DNA of 64,000 bases from Sulfidibacterium sp964549335 (GTDB taxonomy: Bacteria > Bacteroidota > Bacteroidia > Bacteroidales > F082), in contig CAZJUQ010000010.1 of assembly GCA_964549335.1 (NCBI GenBank), forward strand, positions 1-64,000, in the 5' to 3' direction. Under the pieces are notes generated by a model that was given only the letters and a program-made list of their open reading frames with translations, made no database searches and was not told where the DNA came from. Both the position numbers and the translations under genes were made by a program. Position 1 is the first letter of the stretch. Each line of letters opens with the position of its first letter. Below, in pieces: positions 44,005 through 52,897 of this stretch.

Positions 44005-45132
44005 ATGCCGGGAATATATATCCACATCCCTTTTTGCAAACAAAAATGTTATTATTGTAACTTCTTTTCGGTAGCCTCCTCTAAATACCGGAATGTTTTT
44101 CTCGAATCGCTATTAAACGAAATATCGGCCCGAAAAGATTACCTGACCGGAAAAAACATAAATACCGTCTATTTCGGCGGCGGAACCCCCTCCCTTTTAA
44201 ATCACAACGAAATCAACAAAATAATTTCCCTCATTGAACAACTCTTTAACCTTTCACCCCGTGCCGAAATAACCCTCGAAGCAAACCCCGACGACCTGAC
44301 ACCCGGGTACCTGAAAAAACTCAAAGAAAACACGCGTATAAACCGTTTGAGCATTGGAGTGCAAAGCTTTTTTGACGACGACCTGAAATATTTGCACCGC
44401 CTTCACAACTCCAAAAAGGCGCGTAGTGCCATTGAAACGGCTCTCGTCACAGGCTTCAAAAACATCACAATAGACCTTATTTACGGAATCCCCACGCTTA
44501 CCCCTGATAAATGGGAAAAAAACCTCAGCATCTTTTTCTCATACAACCTTCCTCACCTCTCCTCTTATGCTCTTACCGTCGAACCGGGTACCGCCCTCAA
44601 AGTTTTTATCGACAAAAAAACAACACCCGCCGTCAGCGAAGACGACACCGTCAACCATTTCGAAACCTTAATTAACGAAACAAAAAAACATAACTTCATA
44701 CACTACGAAATCTCAAATTTCGCCAAAGAGGGATTTTATTCAAAACACAATTCAATCTACTGGTTGGGCGGACACTATCTCGGCGTTGGCCCCTCAGCCC
44801 ACTCCTTCAATGGAGTTTCTCGGCAGTGGAATGTGTCTAACCTGAAAAAATATGTCACCTCCGCCAAAGTGGAAAAAATAATCGAAGAAAAAGAAATTTT
44901 ATCCCAAAACGACCTTTACAACGAGTATGTAATGACCTCCCTGCGTACCGTTTGGGGTTGCAATACGGAGCACATCGAAAATGTCTTCGGAAAAAAACAC
45001 CGCCTCTATTTTCAAAATAAAATTGAAACTTTCATCTCCGGTGGAATGATAAAAAAATCAGGTACCGTTTACTCCCTTACGGCAAAAGGAAAACTTTTTG
45101 CCGACCGTATTGCCTCCGGACTCTTCATCTGA
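44005..45132 (+). CDS. hemW: Radical SAM protein HemW (heme chaperone)
   Basis: 375 residues. The radical SAM cluster is Cys11, Cys15 and Cys18 in CKQKCYYCNF. Other family features are FGGGTPSLL, LSIGVQSF, YGIPTLT, and the HNSIYWLGGHYLGVGPSAHS block. HemW is related to HemN but lacks coproporphyrinogen oxidase activity; it binds heme and delivers it to respiratory enzymes. The HNxxYW segment and the length favour HemW over HemN. Last gene before the GC-rich island. Confidence 0.92.
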   Translation: MPGIYIHIPFCKQKCYYCNFFSVASSKYRNVFLESLLNEISARKDYLTGKNINTVYFGGGTPSLLNHNEINKIISLIEQLFNLSPRAEITLEANPDDLTPGYLKKLKENTRINRLSIGVQSFFDDDLKYLHRLHNSKKARSAIETALVTGFKNITIDLIYGIPTLTPDKWEKNLSIFFSYNLPHLSSYALTVEPGTALKVFIDKKTTPAVSEDDTVNHFETLINETKKHNFIHYEISNFAKEGFYSKHNSIYWLGGHYLGVGPSAHSFNGVSRQWNVSNLKKYVTSAKVEKIIEEKEILSQNDLYNEYVMTSLRTVWGCNTEHIENVFGKKHRLYFQNKIETFISGGMIKKSGTVYSLTAKGKLFADRIASGLFI

Positions 45133-45164
45133 CATCTTTATACTCTCTTTTATTTTCTTTTGGG

Positions 45165-45345
45165 CGGCAAACGGGCTGTCCGCTAATAGTCCTCGGCGGA
45201 GGCGCTGTTCGGCAACGGCGTTTTCAGGGGCTTCCTCACGTCAGCCCTGCCTCCGCCTGCCTCACTACCGCCTCCGCCTCCGGGCTGCCGCTCCCATCCC
45301 TGCCGCACTCCACTCTTGTCCTTAACGGCTCCCCTAAACCCGGCT
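45165..45345. repeat. GC-rich intergenic island between hemW and the ECF sigma gene
   Basis: The 279-bp gap 45133-45411 contains about 180 bp rich in G and C, with repeated CCGCCTCCG and GGCGGAGGCG units that can pair with each other. The flanks are normal AT-rich DNA. Its composition is unlike its neighbours and resembles the island at 1619-1860 in kind, though not in sequence. A 75-codon frame through it has no protein character. It is probably a dispersed non-coding repeat, or a structured RNA region upstream of the sigma gene. Confidence 0.4.
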
Positions 45346-45411
45346 TTACCATTTTTATTCAACTTAACGGAATATTATTTTACTTTGTTTTGTCTAAAAA
45401 ATAAAAACCTG

Positions 45412-45969
45412 TTGGCTAAAAAACATAATTTATATACTAAAGATATAGAACTTGTTACCAAAATAAAAAACGGAAACAACGAAGCTTTCCGGCAACTTGT
45501 AATGCGCTATCGAATGCAAATGATAAAAGTGGCAACGGCAATGTTAGGCAATACAAACGATGCCGAAGACGTGGCACAAGACTCGTTTATTAGATTTTAT
45601 AATAACATAAACCAATATAATGGCGATGCGGCTCTCGGTACATATCTTACCAAAATAGTTATGAACCTCTCGTTGAATTTGCTGAAAAAACAAAAATCGG
45701 AAAAATGGAAAAACAACACCTTAAAAGTAAATTACGACAAACAAAATACCGACCCCTATAAAAACATCGACAACAGGGCATTAATTGAAAAATCTTTGCA
45801 ACTGCTGCCCGGCGATTACAGATCGGTGGTGGTTTTACGACTTGTTCAGGGATATTCCACAAAAGAAACCGCCGATTTGCTCGGCTTGCCTCTCGGTACG
45901 GTTTTGTCGCGTCTCGCACGCGGACAACAAAAATTAAAAACAATTATTAACAACTTGCAAAAAGGTTAA
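45412..45969 (+). CDS. ECF-type RNA polymerase sigma factor
   Basis: 185 residues from a TTG start (MAKKHNLYTKDIELV). Region 2 is visible in FRQLVMRYRMQMIKVATAMLGNTNDAEDVAQDSFIRFY, and region 4 in LPGDYRSVVVLRLVQGYSTKETADLLGLPLGTVLSRLARGQQKL. Length and layout are of a single-module ECF sigma. A longer frame reaches into the GC-rich island and is not believable. The next gene, 15 bp on, encodes a one-helix membrane protein that fits an anti-sigma factor, and the third a Spy/CpxP-like protein, so the three look like an envelope-stress module. Confidence 0.92.
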   Translation: MAKKHNLYTKDIELVTKIKNGNNEAFRQLVMRYRMQMIKVATAMLGNTNDAEDVAQDSFIRFYNNINQYNGDAALGTYLTKIVMNLSLNLLKKQKSEKWKNNTLKVNYDKQNTDPYKNIDNRALIEKSLQLLPGDYRSVVVLRLVQGYSTKETADLLGLPLGTVLSRLARGQQKLKTIINNLQKG

Positions 45970-45984
45970 CTTAAAGTAAAATAA

Positions 45985-46359
45985 ATGGAAAAGTTCAAAA
46001 ATTTACTCTACCAATCGTTCGACAGAAAACTTACTCCTGCCGAACAAAAAATTCTTGATGACGCTTTAATTCGTTCAAACGAACTGAAAAACGAAAAACT
46101 GGAAATAGAAAAAATGCGTAATATGCTGGAAGATTACCGGCCCCTTATTTCAAACGATTTTACCGCCAAGGTGATGAACAAAATTGAAAACAGGAAAACT
46201 TTTTATACCGTCTTTAAATACCTCGTTATGACCGGAGTGGCTGCAATAATACTCTTGCTCGTTACCATCTATTTCACCGACGGAACCGTGTCGTACGAAA
46301 CTCTTTCGGGTTTATCGGGTTATACACCCGAAACCGACTTGTTGTCTATGTTTAACTGA
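45985..46359 (+). CDS. Candidate membrane anti-sigma factor
   Basis: 124 residues. The N-terminal ~75 residues are helical and charged (FDRKLTPAEQKILDDALIRSNELKNEKLEIEKMRN). One membrane helix follows (residues ~75-96, YLVMTGVAAIILLLVTIYF) and a short outer tail. No HxxxCxxC zinc motif of the ZAS type is seen. Position directly after an ECF sigma gene, size and topology all point to an anti-sigma factor holding the sigma at the membrane. Family membership itself is not recognised. Confidence 0.65.
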   Translation: MEKFKNLLYQSFDRKLTPAEQKILDDALIRSNELKNEKLEIEKMRNMLEDYRPLISNDFTAKVMNKIENRKTFYTVFKYLVMTGVAAIILLLVTIYFTDGTVSYETLSGLSGYTPETDLLSMFN

Positions 46360-46372
46360 AAATTTTAATAAA

Positions 46373-46783
46373 ATGATAAATAAAAGAAAATATGTAATAA
46401 GCCTTTTTGCTGTCCTGTTTATAGGTTTTGTCTTGGGATATTTGGTAAACGGACGCCTGACCAGAATGCATATCAGCAAAATGCAAAACTACTTTACCGT
46501 AAGGGGTTTTAACAGGGCTTTGATTAGAATAATTGAACCCACACCCCAACAGATGAAACAATTGGACCCCATTCTGAAAAAATACGCCCGCAAAAACCGT
46601 CGGCGTATGTTTGAAATGCGTATGGCACAAAAAAACAGTTTCGACAGTTTGGAAATGGAACTGAAACCCTATTTAACTCCCGCTCAAATCGAACGTTTCG
46701 AAAAATACAAAAAACGCCGCCAAAAACATTTTATGCTTTTTCACCATAACAAGAAACCGAAAAAAAAGAAAAATCTCCCTTAA
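46373..46783 (+). CDS. Spy/CpxP-like (LTXXQ) membrane-anchored periplasmic protein
   Basis: 136 residues. An N-terminal membrane anchor (residues ~7-26) is followed by a helical, basic domain. That domain has two LTxxQ-like motifs, PTPQQMKQLDPILKKY and LTPAQIERFEKYKKRR, as in Spy, CpxP, ZraP and the CnrX sensor. Relatives are periplasmic chaperones or metal/stress sensors that feed signals to an anti-sigma factor. The end is His/Lys-rich (HFMLFHHNKKPKKKK). It is 13 bp after the anti-sigma candidate and completes the module. Confidence 0.72.
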   Translation: MINKRKYVISLFAVLFIGFVLGYLVNGRLTRMHISKMQNYFTVRGFNRALIRIIEPTPQQMKQLDPILKKYARKNRRRMFEMRMAQKNSFDSLEMELKPYLTPAQIERFEKYKKRRQKHFMLFHHNKKPKKKKNLP

Positions 46784-46842
46784 TCCCTTTTTCGTTTTTA
46801 AGGTAAGCGGATATTTCTCATCTTTGTAAAAATTTTTGTTTT

Positions 46843-48603
46843 GTGAAATCTGTTTTACTTACCATTTTTACTCTTTTTTCGCTTTTTGCCCTGTGGCAAT
46901 GCGCACATCAGGTTATGCCCTCGGGCGGACCCAAAGATACTGAACCGCCCCAAATTGTCGAAGAACAACCTCCCAACGGATCAATACATTTCAACGAAAA
47001 CGGATTTTACGTCAAATTCAACGAATTTGTCGAACTCGATAATATCAACAAACAACTGCTTATCTCGCCTCCCATGCTGAAATCCCCCGATTTCAAATTC
47101 AGGGGCAAAACCTTAATTGTTAAATTTAACGAAAAACTGAAACCCAACACTACCTATTCCGTCTATTTTGGCGATGCCATTGTTGACATTACCGAAAAAA
47201 ATCCCCTGAAAAACTATTCCTACATTTTTTCTACCGGAAATACTCTGGACTCAATGAGCCTGACGGGCACTCTTAAAAACGCTTTCGACTTAAAACCCGT
47301 GGAAGATGCCTATGTAATGCTTTATAAAGATAATAACGATACCCTGCCGTTGGATTTGTTGCCGCTCAATGTAAAACCTTACTATCTGAGTAAAACCGGT
47401 AAAAACGGAAATTTCAAGTTCAACGCCTTGGCAAACAGCCCTTACCTCGTCTTTGCTCTTAAAGACCAAAACAACAGCCTTACCTTCGACCAGCCGCAAG
47501 AAGAAATAGCATTTATCGACTCGCTTGTTTCACCGCAATATATTCCTGAAACAAAACCCGATACCACACGTCGCGATTCCGTTAATAACACCCCTCCCGA
47601 TACCCTCAATGCTGCTGCCGACTCTTCCCGGCTTGTTGACGATACCGTTGGTGTTGCCCCTGATATGATAAATTACGAATTGCTGATGTTTAAAAATCAG
47701 GATACCGTTCAAAAACTTTTGCAGGCAACCCTTGTCGAAAAAAACAAACTGAGATTTATCTTTTCATTGCCGGCAGACTCGGTGAAAATAAAAATATTAA
47801 ATGTTACCGGTAATTTTGAATATTTAACCGCATACGGTACCTCTCGCGATACTGTTACCTGGTTTTTAAAAGAGCCGTTTCCCGATACCCTCGACCTTTT
47901 ATTCTTAAACGGAACCGACACGCTCGAAAACATGGAATTAAGTGCTGTGCCGAAAGTGAAAAATTTAAGACGAAAACCCAAATCAACTCCGAAAACCTTT
48001 TTGTCGTATTCGTTCAATACAAAAGGAGTGATAAAACCCGGACAAAACCTCGTGCTGACGGCGGGGCAACCCGTGGTCAATTTTATTACCGATTCGGTTA
48101 TGTTTGTTTCGGGCGACGATACCCTTTTTAACCCCAAATACAATTTTATCGATACGTTGCACCGCAAAATTCTCTTTCCTTTCAAAGTTAAACCCGGTAC
48201 AACTTACCGGCTTGTTATTCCCGACTCGGCAATTATTGATTGGAACGGAATTTTTAATAAAAAAATAAATTTCTCATTTAATTCGAAAGAGGAAAAAGAG
48301 TACGGTAAACTATCGTTAAAGGTAATTCCGCCCTTTAAAGGTTCGTTTATTTTGCAAATGCTCGACGAAAAAGAGAACGTTTTGGCACAACGTTTTTTTA
48401 ATGCCGATACCGCTTTTGTTTTTAACTACGTCGAACCCGCATCGTATATTTTCAAACTTATTTTCGATAAAAACGGAAATAAAAAATGGGATACGGGAAA
48501 TTACCTCAAAAAAATACAACCCGAAAAGGTAATGTTTTTCAATAAAAAAATTGACGTAAAAGCCAACTGGGAATATCAGGAAGAGTGGGAAATAAAAGAG
48601 TGA
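46843..48603 (+). CDS. Ig-like-domain lipoprotein, GPKD family
   Basis: 586 residues, GTG start. The lipoprotein signal (LFSLFALWQC, Cys ~20) is followed directly by the conserved block MPSGGPKDTEPPQIVEEQPPNGSI, typical of a Bacteroidota lipoprotein family with an N-terminal bacterial Ig-like (Big_5) domain (residues ~35-130). A carboxypeptidase-regulatory-like beta-sandwich (SLTGTLKNAFDLKPVEDAYVMLY) follows, then a Pro/Asp/Thr linker and a second beta-rich part. It is probably on the cell surface or outer membrane. The function is unknown; it is often present in single copy in the phylum. It lies 59 bp after the Spy-like gene with its own possible leader. Confidence 0.82.
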   Translation: MKSVLLTIFTLFSLFALWQCAHQVMPSGGPKDTEPPQIVEEQPPNGSIHFNENGFYVKFNEFVELDNINKQLLISPPMLKSPDFKFRGKTLIVKFNEKLKPNTTYSVYFGDAIVDITEKNPLKNYSYIFSTGNTLDSMSLTGTLKNAFDLKPVEDAYVMLYKDNNDTLPLDLLPLNVKPYYLSKTGKNGNFKFNALANSPYLVFALKDQNNSLTFDQPQEEIAFIDSLVSPQYIPETKPDTTRRDSVNNTPPDTLNAAADSSRLVDDTVGVAPDMINYELLMFKNQDTVQKLLQATLVEKNKLRFIFSLPADSVKIKILNVTGNFEYLTAYGTSRDTVTWFLKEPFPDTLDLLFLNGTDTLENMELSAVPKVKNLRRKPKSTPKTFLSYSFNTKGVIKPGQNLVLTAGQPVVNFITDSVMFVSGDDTLFNPKYNFIDTLHRKILFPFKVKPGTTYRLVIPDSAIIDWNGIFNKKINFSFNSKEEKEYGKLSLKVIPPFKGSFILQMLDEKENVLAQRFFNADTAFVFNYVEPASYIFKLIFDKNGNKKWDTGNYLKKIQPEKVMFFNKKIDVKANWEYQEEWEIKE

Positions 48604-48634
48604 TAGTTTTTCCCCGTTTACGGTTCAACCCCTT

Positions 48635-49630
48635 TTAATAATACGATTTGCTGTCTATAAGTACGTTTTTGCCGTGTTGGTACAATGCGTAATTAAATCC
48701 CCTTTGTAACGAAAACGCACCTGTTTCCCCGCTTTTGTTCATTGCAATATATCCCACTTGATATTTTTTGTTGTCGGGAAGTTTTTTAACAATTCGCATA
48801 ACGGCTTCTTCACAGGCCTGTTGCGGTGTACGTCCGTTGCGCATAAGTTCCACCACCAGAAAAGAACCTGCGGTTTTCATAACAAGTTCACCCATACCCG
48901 TGGCAGCGGCACCGCCGACCTCGTTATCCACATACATTCCGTCGCCTATTATCGGTGAGTCGCCAACGCGTCCGTACATTTTAAATCCCAAACCGCTTGT
49001 TGTACATGCCCCTGCCATATCTCCGTTTTTGTCAATGGCTATCATACCTATTGTGTCGTGAAATTCTCCGGGATTGTTTTCCCAGTTTATCTCGGGCTTG
49101 TAATTCGATTTTTCCAGCCACTTTTTCCAAATTTTTTCCGATTCGGGAGTTAAAAGATTTTCCTTTTTAAATCCGTTGTTTAGTGCAAATTTCAGTGCCC
49201 CGTCGCCAACAAGCATAACATGGGGTGTCTTCTCCATTACTAACCTTGCCACCGAAACAGGATGTACTATATTTTGTAAAAAACATACCGAACCTGCATT
49301 GCCGTCGGGTCCCATAATACTTGCGTCGAGCGTAACATGTCCGTCGCGGTCGGGCAGTCCGCCAAGCCCCACACTGTGATTTTTCGGATTGCCTTCGGGT
49401 ACTCTTACCCCTTGCTCCACGGCATCAACAACCGAGCCTCCGTCAGCCATGGTTTTCATGGCCATTTCGTTCGAAGGCAATCCGTGGCTCCACGTCGATA
49501 TGACAGCCGGATAATTTTCGGGCTTCTTGCCTGGCAAACCTGTTGTGTTGAAGGGTTTTAATGCTTTCGGAACCAATCCCAAAGCGCTGAACAGAGCGGT
49601 TTTTTCCAAAAATTTTCTTCTGTTTATCAT
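48635..49630 (-). CDS. N4-(beta-N-acetylglucosaminyl)-L-asparaginase (aspartylglucosaminidase)
   Basis: 331 residues. The N-terminus has a twin-arginine motif (NRRKFLEK) and a hydrophobic stretch, consistent with Tat export. The Ntn-hydrolase core has the autocleavage/nucleophile Thr193 in FHDTIGMIAI, and substrate-site segments GRVGDSPIIGDGMYVD and GAAATGMGE. The enzyme cleaves the bond between asparagine and N-acetylglucosamine in glycopeptides, a last step in breaking down N-glycans. It lies on the minus strand, convergent with the Ig-like lipoprotein gene and 37 bp after the GNAT gene. Confidence 0.93.
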   Translation of the reverse strand: MINRRKFLEKTALFSALGLVPKALKPFNTTGLPGKKPENYPAVISTWSHGLPSNEMAMKTMADGGSVVDAVEQGVRVPEGNPKNHSVGLGGLPDRDGHVTLDASIMGPDGNAGSVCFLQNIVHPVSVARLVMEKTPHVMLVGDGALKFALNNGFKKENLLTPESEKIWKKWLEKSNYKPEINWENNPGEFHDTIGMIAIDKNGDMAGACTTSGLGFKMYGRVGDSPIIGDGMYVDNEVGGAAATGMGELVMKTAGSFLVVELMRNGRTPQQACEEAVMRIVKKLPDNKKYQVGYIAMNKSGETGAFSLQRGFNYALYQHGKNVLIDSKSYY

Positions 49631-49667
49631 GATATTCTTTTTGTTAATTGTAAAATGGTTTCTCTTG

Positions 49668-50102
49668 TTATATTTCGGGAAATTTTCGTTTTGTAAGATA
49701 TCTTATACCCTCAAAAGGAACATATCCCATTTTTTGAAAAGCCGCAAACGATGCGTCGTTATACCCCTCTATTTGGCAGGCAAAAATATAAATACCTTTC
49801 GATTCAAGCCACCTCTCCGCTTCGTTTACCAGCCGGCGTGCAATACCTTTTTTACGGTATCCGGGCAATACGGCAACGCGGTTTATCCACCCTTTGCGCC
49901 CGTCGTTGGTTACCAACACAACTCCCACCTCCTTGCCGTCAACCGAGGCAAAAATAAATGTGCCGCAACCCCTTTCCATCTCCTTCTCTATCGACCGGCG
50001 GCTGTCGCGTCCTTTGGGCTTGTAAGGTAGTCCCGCCGATTCCCACAATTTAATTATCAAATCGTAATCGCCTTTGCGGTATTCTCTTATTTTTAATTCC
50101 AT
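49668..50102 (-). CDS. GNAT-family N-acetyltransferase
   Basis: 144 residues from ATG 50102 (MELKIREYRKGD). The acetyl-CoA binding motif is VAVLPGYRKKGIARRLV, with the C-terminal pattern GYNDASFAAFQKMGYVPFEGIRYLTKR. The size and motifs resemble RimI/YpeA-like acetyltransferases. The substrate is unknown. Probably co-transcribed with the aspartylglucosaminidase gene downstream. Confidence 0.87.
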   Translation of the reverse strand: MELKIREYRKGDYDLIIKLWESAGLPYKPKGRDSRRSIEKEMERGCGTFIFASVDGKEVGVVLVTNDGRKGWINRVAVLPGYRKKGIARRLVNEAERWLESKGIYIFACQIEGYNDASFAAFQKMGYVPFEGIRYLTKRKFPEI

Positions 50103-50161
50103 GTTGTAATTAATGTCTCTTTTTTGCGTTATTGTTTTGTAAAGATAAAACAATTAATTTA

Positions 50162-50192
50162 TTGTATTGTGCAACGAATATCATTATTTTTG
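50162..50192 (+). promoter_or_regulatory. Promoter of the coiled-coil protein gene
   Basis: TTG (50162-50164), 20-base spacer, TATTTTTG (50185-50192), 15 bases before the ATG at 50208. Divergent from the GNAT gene. Confidence 0.5.
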
Positions 50193-50207
50193 CATTTTTA
50201 AAAAAAC

Positions 50208-51140
50208 ATGGCTATGGTAGAAGGCAATAACAAAAAACAACAGTTACAAGCTAAAAATGTAAACATTTGGCTTTATATAGTGCTCTTTATTTTTGCTCTC
50301 GGAATAATAGGCTTGTCCATTTGGCTCATCTCCGTTAAAAGTGATATGAGAAGCCTGCTCGCCGAAAAAGAACAGCAAAAAATAGAACTCGAACACGAAC
50401 TCGACTCCTTAATGCAAGAACACGAGAAAATTAAACAGGAGTACGGTATCCTCGCCGATTCGTTAACGGCAAAAGACAGTATAATTCAACAAAATGCAAA
50501 GGAGATTAAAAAACTCCTCAATACAAAATGGGAGTATTACAAAATTAAGAAAAAACTTGCCAGACTTCAGGTGATTTCGCAAAGATACATCCGGCAAATG
50601 GATTCGTTATATACCGTAAATCACCAACTTACCGAAGAGAACTTTAAAATAAAAGAGGAGATAAAAGCCGAAAAAAGAAAAAACAAAGAACTCGAAAAAC
50701 TTAAAGAACACCTTAATTCAAAAGTTAAAGAGGCCGAAGTACTCTCCACATACAACTACAACGTGGGTGGAGTACACCTCGCCGGAGGAAGACGCGAAAA
50801 ACATACCGACAAAATAAGACGTCTCGATAAAATTAAAGTTTGTTTTACCCTCGCCAAAAACAGTGTGGTAAAACCCGGCAAAAAAACCATCTATATCCGT
50901 ATTGCACGCCCCGATAAAAAAATCCTTGCCAAAGGACGTTCAGACCAATATTCGTTTATGTTTCAAGGCGAAAAACTACAATACTCTATCATGAAAGAGA
51001 TAGACTATCAAAACGAACCCATGGATATTTGCGTTTATTGGAACCGTCGTAAAACACAGGAGATGATACCCGGTTTGTATCATGTCGATATTTTCGAAGG
51101 CGATAGCAACATAGGACACGCCACGTTTAAATTACGGTAG
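50208..51140 (+). CDS. Membrane-anchored coiled-coil protein with C-terminal beta domain
   Basis: 310 residues. A basic N-terminus and one membrane helix (residues ~20-42) are followed by a coiled coil (residues ~45-180, rich in Lys, Glu and Gln). A compact beta-rich domain completes it (residues ~200-310: KIKVCFTLAKNSVVKPGKKTIYIRIARPDKKIL). The end (PGLYHVDIFEGDSNIGHATFKLR) looks like a beta-sandwich. I do not know a named family; similar proteins occur in Bacteroidota. A role in cell envelope or division scaffolding is only a guess from topology. Confidence 0.7.
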   Translation: MAMVEGNNKKQQLQAKNVNIWLYIVLFIFALGIIGLSIWLISVKSDMRSLLAEKEQQKIELEHELDSLMQEHEKIKQEYGILADSLTAKDSIIQQNAKEIKKLLNTKWEYYKIKKKLARLQVISQRYIRQMDSLYTVNHQLTEENFKIKEEIKAEKRKNKELEKLKEHLNSKVKEAEVLSTYNYNVGGVHLAGGRREKHTDKIRRLDKIKVCFTLAKNSVVKPGKKTIYIRIARPDKKILAKGRSDQYSFMFQGEKLQYSIMKEIDYQNEPMDICVYWNRRKTQEMIPGLYHVDIFEGDSNIGHATFKLR

Positions 51141-51387
51141 ATTTTTTGCCGCTGTTCGCTCTTCCGGTGCGGTAAGCCCGGCTGAAGATTTGTAAACTTT
51201 GATTAATCCCGCTTTGCACTTAATAATTGCAAATTGTTGATAACCTTGCTCTACGGCTTTGTGGCTTTGTTTTTTCCTGCCTCCCCTTTGTGCAAAACGG
51301 ATGAAAATATTATTGTTCTTTTTTTGCCCCGTTATATTCCCTTTTTTGTTTAACTTTATCACCCCAATTTTTAAACCGAATAGCAGT

Positions 51388-52863
51388 ATGGATTACAAAA
51401 CAAGTAAAGCAAAGGCCATAAGGCAGGATCTGGCTTTTTTGCCCGACGAAAGCAGGGTCATCACAAAACTTTTCGGACTCGACAAAATCCGTATCTATAA
51501 AATTTTCGACAGAATTCTTAAACTGCCCGAAAAAGAGAGAAAATCAATATTGACGCGAACCATTAAAAATTTCGAAAAACGCCATAAAAACGTAAAACGT
51601 ATTTTCAAAGACAATTTTGACGAAATAAACAGACGGCTCGACATTACCATTTATAACGATTTGCCTCTCGACGACAAATTGCTTGTGGGAGCATATTTTA
51701 CACTTGAATACTCTATTGAATCGGCGGCACTTTTCAATCCTTCCATTGTGCCCCACCCGTTCCAAAACGGCACTGAAAAAGACGAACTTAAAGTAATAAT
51801 AAGTTTTAGAGCAGTGGGCGAAGGACATATGTCGAGCGTGGTTTTCAGGAGTGGTATCCTCGATAAAACCGGTGATATACGAATGGATAAAACAAGCCCT
51901 CTTGTTGACCCCGCCAAAGTTATTCGTGCCGTGGAATACAAAAAAACCGATTTTGCCCGCAAACTTAAAGATACTAACCAGTACGAACTTGTAAAAGGCG
52001 TTTTGGACAATCTGCTCGACTCGTTCACTTTGCAAGAGATGGAAGAGAGTATAAGGCGGTTTAAAGAAAATACAAACATGACCCCGAAACACGACCGTGC
52101 CATCGACACGTTGTATTGGCTTGTCCGCTCAAATTACGAAGTTGAGTTTGCCGCCGATTCCGATATATCCGAAAGGGTGATATTCCCGCGCTCAACCACC
52201 GATATAAGGGCTATTGAAGATGCTCGGTTTGTGGCTTTCAAAGACGAAAAGGGAGAAATGACATTTTATGCTACATATACGGCTTACAACGGCTTTTCGA
52301 TTTTGCCCCAGCTCTTGGAAACAAAAGATTTTTACAGATTTAAAATTTGTACCTTGATGGGCGAAGGTTCGCAAAACAAGGGAATGGCTCTTTTCCCTGA
52401 AAAAATTAACGGAAAATATGCTAACATATCGCGCAACGACAACGAAAACCTCTTTATTATGTTTTCCGACAATTTAACCTATTGGGACAATCCTAAACTG
52501 CTTCGCGAACCCAAATACGAGTGGGAGTTTATCCAGATAGGAAACAGCGGCTCGCCCATAAAGACGGATAAAGGTTGGCTGTTGCTTACACATGGTGTCG
52601 GAGCCGTACGTACCTATGCCATAGGCGCAATCTTGCTCGACCTGAACGACCCCTCAAAAGTTATTGCCGAAATAAAAGAACCCATACTTATCCCCGAAGA
52701 GAGCGAACGAAACGGTTATGTGCCAAATGTGGTTTACTCTTGTGGAGCAATTTTGCACAACGGCTGGCTCGTAATGCCTTATGCCGCTTCGGATACACGC
52801 TCCGGAATAGCTAAGTATAAACTCGACGACCTGCTGGCTCAAATGGTGCCCGTGAAAAATTGA
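51388..52863 (+). CDS. Glycoside hydrolase family 130 (mannoside phosphorylase/mannosidase type)
   Basis: 491 residues from ATG 51388 (MDYKTSKAKAIRQDLAFLPDESRVI). It has the five-bladed propeller pattern of GH130: GEGHMSSVVFRSG, IEDARFVAFKDEKGEMTFYATYTAYNG, SPIKTDKGWLLLTHGVG and DPSKVIAEIKEPILIPEESERNGYVPNVVYSCG. Family members phosphorolyse or hydrolyse beta-mannosides; which of these occurs here cannot be decided by eye. No signal peptide is present, so it is cytoplasmic and would act on imported oligosaccharides or stored glycan. The longer open frame upstream has no coding character. Confidence 0.87.
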   Translation: MDYKTSKAKAIRQDLAFLPDESRVITKLFGLDKIRIYKIFDRILKLPEKERKSILTRTIKNFEKRHKNVKRIFKDNFDEINRRLDITIYNDLPLDDKLLVGAYFTLEYSIESAALFNPSIVPHPFQNGTEKDELKVIISFRAVGEGHMSSVVFRSGILDKTGDIRMDKTSPLVDPAKVIRAVEYKKTDFARKLKDTNQYELVKGVLDNLLDSFTLQEMEESIRRFKENTNMTPKHDRAIDTLYWLVRSNYEVEFAADSDISERVIFPRSTTDIRAIEDARFVAFKDEKGEMTFYATYTAYNGFSILPQLLETKDFYRFKICTLMGEGSQNKGMALFPEKINGKYANISRNDNENLFIMFSDNLTYWDNPKLLREPKYEWEFIQIGNSGSPIKTDKGWLLLTHGVGAVRTYAIGAILLDLNDPSKVIAEIKEPILIPEESERNGYVPNVVYSCGAILHNGWLVMPYAASDTRSGIAKYKLDDLLAQMVPVKN

Positions 52864-52897
52864 TTTTTGATATCATCGATAAATACCGTTTTAACAA

